Shown in pieces: positions 53,524 to 64,000 of a stretch of 64,000 nucleotides of DNA; positions within the stretch are counted from its first letter, which is position 1; each line of letters begins with the position of its first letter. The notes beneath the pieces are model-generated. The model was not told the DNA's origin and ran no database searches. It was given only the letters and a program-made list of their open reading frames with translations. Where the stretch lies: positions 28,355,681 through 28,419,680 of the forward strand of contig NC_088786.1 of assembly GCF_949628265.1 (NCBI RefSeq), given 5' to 3'. Position numbers and translations under genes: made by a program. The DNA is from Cloeon dipterum (Eukaryota > Arthropoda > Insecta > Ephemeroptera > Baetidae).

Positions 53524-54505
53524 TCTAAGAGTCAGTCCTGCAAAAATTTTAACTTCATGTTACTTAATTAGGAAAACGTTGAAAAAATGCGTGGGAAAAA
53601 CTAACTGCTGTCAGATTCAAATGCTGGATAAAATTTATTCTAATAATTGAACTAGATAATTATGTAATTTTTTCATTATTTATTTTGAAAAAATTACAGT
53701 TTTCACCGCCAAGTTAAAGTTTTTGAGACTCCTACTTTTAAATGGAATTCTCATAAAAAACTGGCGAGTTGATGTGTAGCCTGGCAGAAACTGTAACTTA
53801 ACCATAATATCATAATTAATTATTTTGACCAAAGAAAATTTGTAGGCCAACAGTTGACAGAAGGCATCAATATTAAAAAAATAAAGCCACTCGATTTCCG
53901 GTATTACAACCTTGAACAATTTTCCTTTAATAATGTTCTTCAGACTTGAAGTTCATGCGCCAAGTGATGAAACGCATGAGTGTGTGTGTACTTTACTCTA
54001 GGTCTGCTATGTTCTGTAGTTCCGTCATTCAACATTCAACCAAATCAAACAGGAACATGAAATACGTAAAAGAAGAGCTGTAGACTTCAGCTTTGACGTA
54101 TTAAATACCTCATTGTTTTCATGTCCAAAATGGAAGTTTTTGAGGGAGTAGATAAATAGCGTTGATATAATGGCGACCAGGATAGCATAGATCCAAAATA
54201 TTTGTGTTGCAGATCAAATAGGTGAAGTTAAAGGCGAGAAGTATTTAACTCTGTTATGCACTCCATTATCACTCCTAATTTTGTGGCGACTGCGCGCAGG
54301 CTGCTGCGCATTTGTTAGAAAAATACTGCTGCTGGTACTCCCTCATTCGTTGCTGGCAGATCCTTGTTTCTTTTCCTCCTTCGTGTCTTGTGACCAGTCG
54401 AGTCGGCGGCTAAACCGTTTCGTCGCCAGGGCAGTAGCCGGAGGAAAGCGAGGAAAGAGTGTTTTTGGCGAGTTAAGTTCCGGAAAGAGCTAAAGATCGT
54501 GCACG
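53524..54505. promoter_or_regulatory. shared upstream region of ERCC6 and CD164-like gene
   Basis: About 980 bp separate the two divergent start codons. The half nearer CD164 is moderately GC-rich (about 54280-54500) and probably holds its leader; the half nearer ERCC6 is AT-rich. No TATA box is evident for either gene. Confidence 0.4.
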
Positions 54506-56814
54506 ATGGCCGCCTGGACAACGGCACTGGCCTGCTTCGTGGCCTCTGCACTGCTGGTACTCACCACAGCCCAACAGATTCCCACAGGTGATTGCCTTAA
54601 CCGATGTTCATTGCACATTTTGGACATTATCGACGATTGCGTCGGATCCTGACGTGTTTTGCCGTCACCTGGTCTGACGGTCACCAACGTCTAAAGTCGC
54701 TTGACGCGTGGCTAGCATAATATCTATTTGAAACCCAACTCGGCAAAAGTGCTGGAAACGTCTCGCGTTATCAGCAGAGGAAGCTGAAACTGGCCTCTGC
54801 CGCCTCTGGCCTTTAAAGAATGCCTATCCATTCAGAGCCGGGACCTGACTTATTATGATAATAATTATTACAAATTATGATTTTGAGGGGCGTTAATCTT
54901 CTACATAATAACTTGGTTCAAACACACATTAACACCAATCATGATGAAATTTTAGAAGCAAATTTAACCTTGGATAGAAGATATAAACTGTATTACATGT
55001 ATTTTCGCCAGCGGAATCCTGCACTGATCAATCGTGATACTTCGCTAAATTTTGATAATATATCACCTACATAAATATCTAACTTATTGTGTAATCCGGG
55101 ATGATATATATGTCCATAATAAAAGCTTAACGTAATCCACCGTAAATGTGTCTCAACGAATTAGAGAAATCCGATAATATATTGTGTTGATTGAACTGAA
55201 ACACCCGGTCGCACCCTCTCTTTGATACAAAGCGCAGTTAAATTTCCTGTTCACTTCTCTGTACTTTTTGAAGTTTTAAAATGTTTGGTTAATGCAAATA
55301 AAATATGTATGTTTTCAGATTGTTTGTCAATTAAGAATTGCAGCAGCTGTGTGTTGGCCAATAATTGCACATGGACTTTGAACGAGAACAACCAATCATC
55401 CTGTACCAATGTGGACACAAAATTTGCCTCAAAGGCAAGCAAGCTTGATGAGTGCAAATGGCTGACTAATTGCAATCTCAAGGAAAATTGCTTGAGTTGC
55501 ACTGAATTGAAGTACAATGGCAATCAAACCTGCCAGTTTGACACAAAACACAATCTGTGCTCTTTCCTTATCACTCACACCGACGCTGCTGATGATCTTG
55601 TGGATCAACCAGATAAATGTAAGTTATATAAGTCAGGTTGAAATTGAGAATTCCCGGGATATATTCATGTATTTCTGTGCTAGTCAAGTAGCTGAAAAGT
55701 TAAAATCAGCCGAGCTGTGATTAAATTTTCATACAAGGAAAGTGAGCGCCTATGATAAGAAAATATTTTTCAATTTGATTATTGAATCACTAGTGGGACA
55801 GGATGTGTGCTTTAACGTTGTGGTAGTATATTATGTTGATTTACTAGAGATGTTTTAATATCTCTGTGCTGTTTTATTCCATTTAAAATAACATAGTGAT
55901 ATTAAAATGTAAAGAACGAGGCACGTTTGACCACAACGTGCTCTTGTGTCAAATGCACAATGTAATTGTACTTACAAATATATGTTATTTTTTTATATTT
56001 GACCTTTTTTAATTCAAAAATATTCTTTGAACCTTACGCTCTAGTATAATCCTATGTCAATATAATTAAGTCTTGGTTTTAACATATTATTTGATATCAA
56101 CACTAGGCAAAGATTTTCCAACACCGTCTGTTCCAACCACAACCCCCACTACAACCACAAGCAGCATCAACACCACCACATCTACCAGCACTACTTCAAC
56201 CACCACTTCAACCTCGACCAGTAAGGCCCTTCATGCTTATTTCATTGTTTGTCAATATTCTTATATTGTGATTCTTTCCAGCGACCCCGAGTACCACTAC
56301 ACCTACGACGACTGTTCCAACTACCACATCAACTAAAGCCCCATCCACCACAGTCGCTCCTGTTCCTCCTGTGCCTGGGCGCAAGTTTGATGGCCCCAGC
56401 TTCATAGGTAGATGAATTTTTTACCATTTTGCTTATTTAAAAGAACATTGAAAGGAATCTAACTGCATAGGCATATGTCTTCAGAATTAAAAATTGGAAA
56501 TTATGCTATGAACAGATTAGACCATTCAGAATTTTGTATCATATTCAGTCAAAATACTTAGAACGTGATTAGAGCACTTAGAGGATGTCAATATTAGTTC
56601 AGATTTAACGATTTTTAGCTGTCGTGTTATGCGATCTTATTTTAGCAAACTCTTGCTTCAGCAACCCTGAAAATTTAAATAACTCATCAAACTAATATCA
56701 TTCATCAATTGGTTTGCAGGAGGGATAGTTCTGGCTCTGGGCTGCATGGCCATCTCTTTTGTCGCCTGGAAGTTCTACAAGGCGCGCACTGAGCGCAACT
56801 ACCACACTCTGTGA
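54506..56814 (+). CDS. CD164/endolyn-like sialomucin
   Basis: Exons 54506-54587, 55319-55618, 56107-56220, 56282-56407 and 56720-56814 give 238 residues. Signal peptide MAAWTTALACFVASALLVLT; then a cysteine-rich ectodomain (about residues 28-128) with repeated C-x2-C and NCTW-type motifs, e.g. CSSCVLANNCTW and CLSCTELKYNGNQTC, and several N-glycosylation sites. A Thr/Ser/Pro mucin stretch is encoded by exons 3-4. The last exon encodes one membrane span (GGIVLALGCMAISFVAWKFY) and a short tail ending ERNYHTL. The YHTL tail is the endolysosomal sorting signal of CD164/endolyn; the Drosophila relative is visgun. It is a type I endosome/lysosome membrane mucin. Likely ortholog, high confidence in family. 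Confidence 0.88.
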
Positions 56815-57411
56815 TAAGCGAAAACGTTTGATGCTGTTTATTGTAGATGCCTACAGAATCTGATGCACTCAGAGTTCATGATGTTTGGGTTTTTATGTTC
56901 TTCAAGCTACTTTGGTGAGAAACGAGGTGTTATTTTTCTACATTTCCATTTTTATCTAAATGAATTGTAGTGTCCAAAATTATAAAGTAGAAAAATATTT
57001 TTGTTTTTGCAGCTACTAATAATAATAGTTCGTCTAGGATATCATATTTGGAGCTGTGTTGACCATTTTTTTTAATTGGTAGATTAGAGCTATTTTTTAA
57101 TCAATTTGCCTTTGATGATCATACTGTTTTCTTTGTCCTAATGACAACCGATATTGAGCAACAGTATTTTTCTGGGGATTGGGACGTTAAATTATGTTTA
57201 ACACAATAGAATGTTAAAAACTAGCCAGTATCGAGTTGCGTAGTGAACAACTAAGCAATGGGATTGTTAGCTGAGAAGGCAAGGATGATATGAAGAATGG
57301 AAATGCTGATTTAGCAAAAGAGATTCTCTGAGTTAGTTGCAAACATTGAGAGCTGCGTCAGTAAGTGAGTTTCGTAAAAACAGTAATGAAAGTAAAGTAC
57401 GCAAAAATAAA
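56815..57411 (+). other. 3' untranslated region of the CD164-like gene
   Basis: No open frame of note. An AATAAA at about 57406-57411 is a plausible polyadenylation signal, placing the transcript end about 600 bp after the stop codon. Confidence 0.45.
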
Positions 57412-57858
57412 CACCTCATTAATCATCAAAGTAGGAAAGCCAAACTCATGAATTTAATGGGTGAATGGGGGTGGGGGGGCTAGTTACATCAAGGAGTAAA
57501 GGAGGGAGAGAAAAGAGAGCTGTTCTTGTTTGCCATTTCACCGCACCGTCCAGTGGCATTCCTTTTCTATTAGAATTCAATTTAACTCAACTGAAGTGTG
57601 AAACTTTGGTAACACTTGTTTCGGGGAATATGAACAAAATATGGAATCTCTGAGGCCCAGGATCCGTCACATGTTTGTACGTAAACACAAGCGTGGCTTT
57701 TATTGATGCAATTTAATACAATAGAAGTTACAATTTGCTATTCACACACTTTCACAACATATAATACAATAGGCTTAGTCTGCTGTGCGTGCTCTTTGCT
57801 GACCCTCGAGCACAATTTCTCGCTATTCACACATAAGTAATGTAAGTTGCGGTAAATC

Positions 57859-59092
57859 TCATGACAGCACCTCGCCTGGCTTCTCAATCACCAATTTCTC
57901 AGTCTTGAACATGCGGCTGATCATCGCCTGCAAAAAAGCATCACGTTGTGACTGAGGATGCGGTATATATGTCGGGGAGGAGTCAAACACAAAGAGCACA
58001 GCTTTTTTGTTTCAAACGTTGAAGCGCAGGTGCATTCAAGAAACTAGAAAATTAGTAATCCTAACGTTTAACTATTTCTGATTGTAAACCCAAATAAAAT
58101 ATAAGAAAGACTTGCTCTGAATATATTAAAGAGACCAAACAATATGAAGAATATATTTAATTTGACAATGTTGACCTGAGTGTTTTAATTTGAGCTATAC
58201 CCCTAACAAAAACCGATTATCTATTTCTTCCAAGAAGTACAATTATGAGCGGAGTGTATACTTCTACTTTTCTGTCACCATGTGGCCCCTATTAAACAAT
58301 CGCTAGTGGTGGTCAGTTTAAATGGTCAGAGACAGCAATTTTATTATATGCGCCACAGGAGCAGAATGCTCCACATTCAGCGTTTAGCCATGCCTACCAT
58401 AATGCAGTGATATTCTTGTTTTTTTTTTTGTTTGAGCCACTGGAAAGGTGAGAAACACTGCAGTCAGTGGAGAGTAGGCGCTAGTGCGCCAGCCCATTCA
58501 GCTATTTCAGCATTTCAAGTCACTACACCGAAACCACCTCTGGCCATCTCTAACATTTGGCAGCCAGTATTAGATCCCCGAATTGCTAAAATATCTACCA
58601 CTGCTCTGATACTCCTGAGAATGCCTTAACAATGCGGGCTCAACTACTAATATCAAATAAAATTATACGAATATTTCATGTAACATCCAAAATAAATTGC
58701 ATGATTTAGAAAATTGTCGCTGGAGCTATATGTATGATACTTGAAGGTTTTGTGTCTCATGACTCATGATGTCCACCGGTCCCACCCACCAATGAAGAGA
58801 ATATGAAAACAAACAGCAAAAATCTGGTACCTGTCTCTTGATCAAATCAAGCTGTTGTTGTCCAAACTTGATTTCTTTCTCAATGACAGACTGATCAGTG
58901 AGCTGCTTGTTCTCTTTGAACGCGTCTCTCGTCCGTCTTGCAGCATAATTCCTGCGTGTCAAGTAAGGTTTAGAACATCAGGACGTCAGATTGCGAAATT
59001 CCAACAAACCGAAAGTTGTAACCATCAAACTTCTGGCCCTCTCGCATTAAATCCTTGAAGAGACGCAGAATCCTCACCTTACTTGCGGCCAT
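57859..59092 (-). CDS. LYRM4: LYRM4/ISD11, mitochondrial Fe-S assembly factor
   Basis: Three exons, 59092-59010, 58951-58831 and 57927-57859, give 90 residues, the usual length for the family. It begins MAASKVRILRLFKDLMREGQ and the LYR-type core continues FDGYNFRNYAARRTRDAFKE (spanning the first intron). The last exon encodes MISRMFKTEKLVIEKPGEVL. Here the canonical L-Y-R tripeptide reads L-F-K, so the name motif is not strictly kept, although the F-x-x-Y-N-x-R-x-Y-x-x-R-R-x-R-D-x-F pattern is. ISD11 stabilises the cysteine desulfurase NFS1 with acyl carrier protein in the mitochondrial matrix. The Drosophila orthologue is bcn92. A reverse-strand AATAAA at about 57698-57703 fits the 3' end. 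Confidence 0.93.
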
Positions 59093-60083
59093 CGTTGTCG
59101 ATTTTCTGCTTTGAATGAATCACGTGACTGCAAGAGTCTGTTATGGGCTAGACGCAACGCACACGCTCAAAACAGGTCTTACTTAGCCAGGCGCGGCCAG
59201 GCGCCACGTTAAAAGCAGCAGGCGAAGGGGCTACGGGCTCCTCCTTCTTTCATCCGTTCCCTGCGGCCTGCTGCCTGCTCAGCCTGCTTTGGAAATTTGT
59301 GTGAGTTAGGCGCGAAACGGTTCCTATTAACATGTAATTCTGGCTTCGCCATTTCTTCTCATCCTCTTTAGATTAATATTATGGTTTATTAAACGCAAAG
59401 AGTTGGATTTAATAAAATATTTTAATAAAATTAATGTACATACTGCCATTTTTGATAAAGCTGAGAAAAGAGAAAACTTGATCGTCATAAATTTATTATT
59501 TTTATTACGTAAAAAGACAATAAAAATGTAACTATCACGCCATTAAGGCAATATTAACTTCTCATGATATTAATTGAAGAAAATGTATTCCAGAATTCCG
59601 CAGCTATTTAATATACGGCGTCGTTTATATCAAGATTTAGGATGTTTACGAAATTAATATTTAAGATTATGTATCATAGAATAATATACAGTGTTTATGA
59701 TAGCCATAGTATAGTCCGAGTTTACCTCTGAAAATCATAGTGAAATAATAATAATTATAATGAAAAAGATGTTTTTTCTGAGATAATTCTTTAATAAATT
59801 AACTTAATTTTGGGTATTTTCGATTTTTGTTGTTTTTCTATCGACTCGAGGTGGCGTATGTAGTCCTCATTTTGGCCGGTAACTAGCGCAGGCGCCATAC
59901 CACTCCGTTGGCAGCAGTGCTTCGCCTTTGCCAGCCTTTGCCTTGCCTTCTCGAAGTCAATAGGTGTGCTTGGTAGCTGTGCGTGCGAGTTTGCTGAAAA
60001 ATCAATATCAAGTGGAGACTCGAGAAGGATTGTGTAGTTCATTGATCGACTTGCCTGTTCCAGAACTCCAGACGTACTCCACG
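59093..60083. promoter_or_regulatory. divergent region between LYRM4 and NSF
   Basis: About 990 bp between the divergent start codons. A GC-rich block at about 59160-59290 lies close to LYRM4. An AT-rich middle follows, and the last 290 bp before NSF hold an antisense open frame (59791-60042). No TATA box was identified for either gene. Confidence 0.4.
59791..60042 (-). CDS. possible small protein (83 aa), unrecognised
   Basis: An ATG-to-stop frame on the minus strand, starting about 42 bp from the NSF start codon in the opposite direction. It has even composition and a helical, charged second half (FEKARQRLAKAKH ... DYIRHLESIEKQQKSK), unlike the low-complexity shadows elsewhere. There is no signal peptide or membrane segment, and no family is recognised. 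Its last ~12 codons overlap a ~75-bp sequence also found at about 36715-36795. It may be a real microprotein or exon, or chance. Confidence 0.3.
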   Translation of the reverse strand: MNYTILLESPLDIDFSANSHAQLPSTPIDFEKARQRLAKAKHCCQRSGMAPALVTGQNEDYIRHLESIEKQQKSKIPKIKLIY

Positions 60084-63869
<3,786 letters not shown>

Positions 63870-64000
63870 TGAGTTTGGTCATTGTTTAATTCAAGTGTTC
63901 ACCGCTGGTTATTTTTTGACGCCAGAAATTCTAAACAGAAAATTAGCAGGATTTAATGACATGAGAAAACATAAGTGCAAAATATTTATTTTCTGGAAAT

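Overview
This window is nuclear DNA from an animal, almost certainly an insect. Protein-coding genes are split by short GT-AG introns in an AT-rich background. The gene content includes a tandem cluster of NPC2/ML-type secreted lipid-binding proteins, an ionotropic-receptor-like channel, a Tc1/mariner element, and orthologues of ERCC6/CSB, CD164 (endolyn), LYRM4/ISD11, NSF and an ALMS-motif protein. I cannot name the species. All exon models come from reading splice sites and phases by eye; coding lengths and phases close correctly for every complete model.

Layout. (1) 1-1.3 kb: 3' part of a FAM110-like gene on the minus strand, running off the left edge; about 8 kb upstream of it is non-coding, with a GC-rich 7.0-7.5 kb segment that may hold its 5' exons. 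(2) 9.3-22.7 kb: five NPC2-like genes, all minus strand, the most distal one a pseudogene. A six-exon ionotropic-receptor-like gene lies between copies 4 and 5. The cluster is peppered with repeats: an apparently intact DD37D Tc1/mariner element with perfect 27-bp terminal inverted repeats (TIRs), a SINE with a 5S-rRNA-like head inside an NPC2 intron, and related SINE bodies with a tRNA-like head. (3) 25.5-44.9 kb: one giant foldback-like inverted-repeat element, about 19.45 kb, flanked by a 9-bp target duplication. Its arms are arrays of a roughly 155-bp satellite in opposite orientations. It carries no transposase, and has other repeats nested in its core and right arm. (4) 45-47.8 kb: the rest of the ALMS-motif gene. 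The giant element interrupts its first coding exon, and removing the element plus one duplicate restores an open frame. (5) 48-53.5 kb: ERCC6/CSB, minus, 17 exons. (6) 54.5-56.8 kb: CD164-like, plus. (7) 57.9-59.1 kb: LYRM4/ISD11, minus. (8) 60.1 kb to the right edge: NSF, plus, nine exons visible.

The right-hand third is ordinary housekeeping: transcription-coupled repair, endolysosomal sialomucin, Fe-S cluster assembly and membrane fusion, arranged as divergent or convergent neighbours. The left half is a plausible chemosensory/lipid-binding cluster. The most striking object is the giant element. Each end carries, in mirror orientation, a CTCF-like motif, a TATCGATA motif and a perfect 20-bp palindrome, followed by the satellite arms, and the insertion appears to have split a centrosome/cilium gene after its tenth codon.
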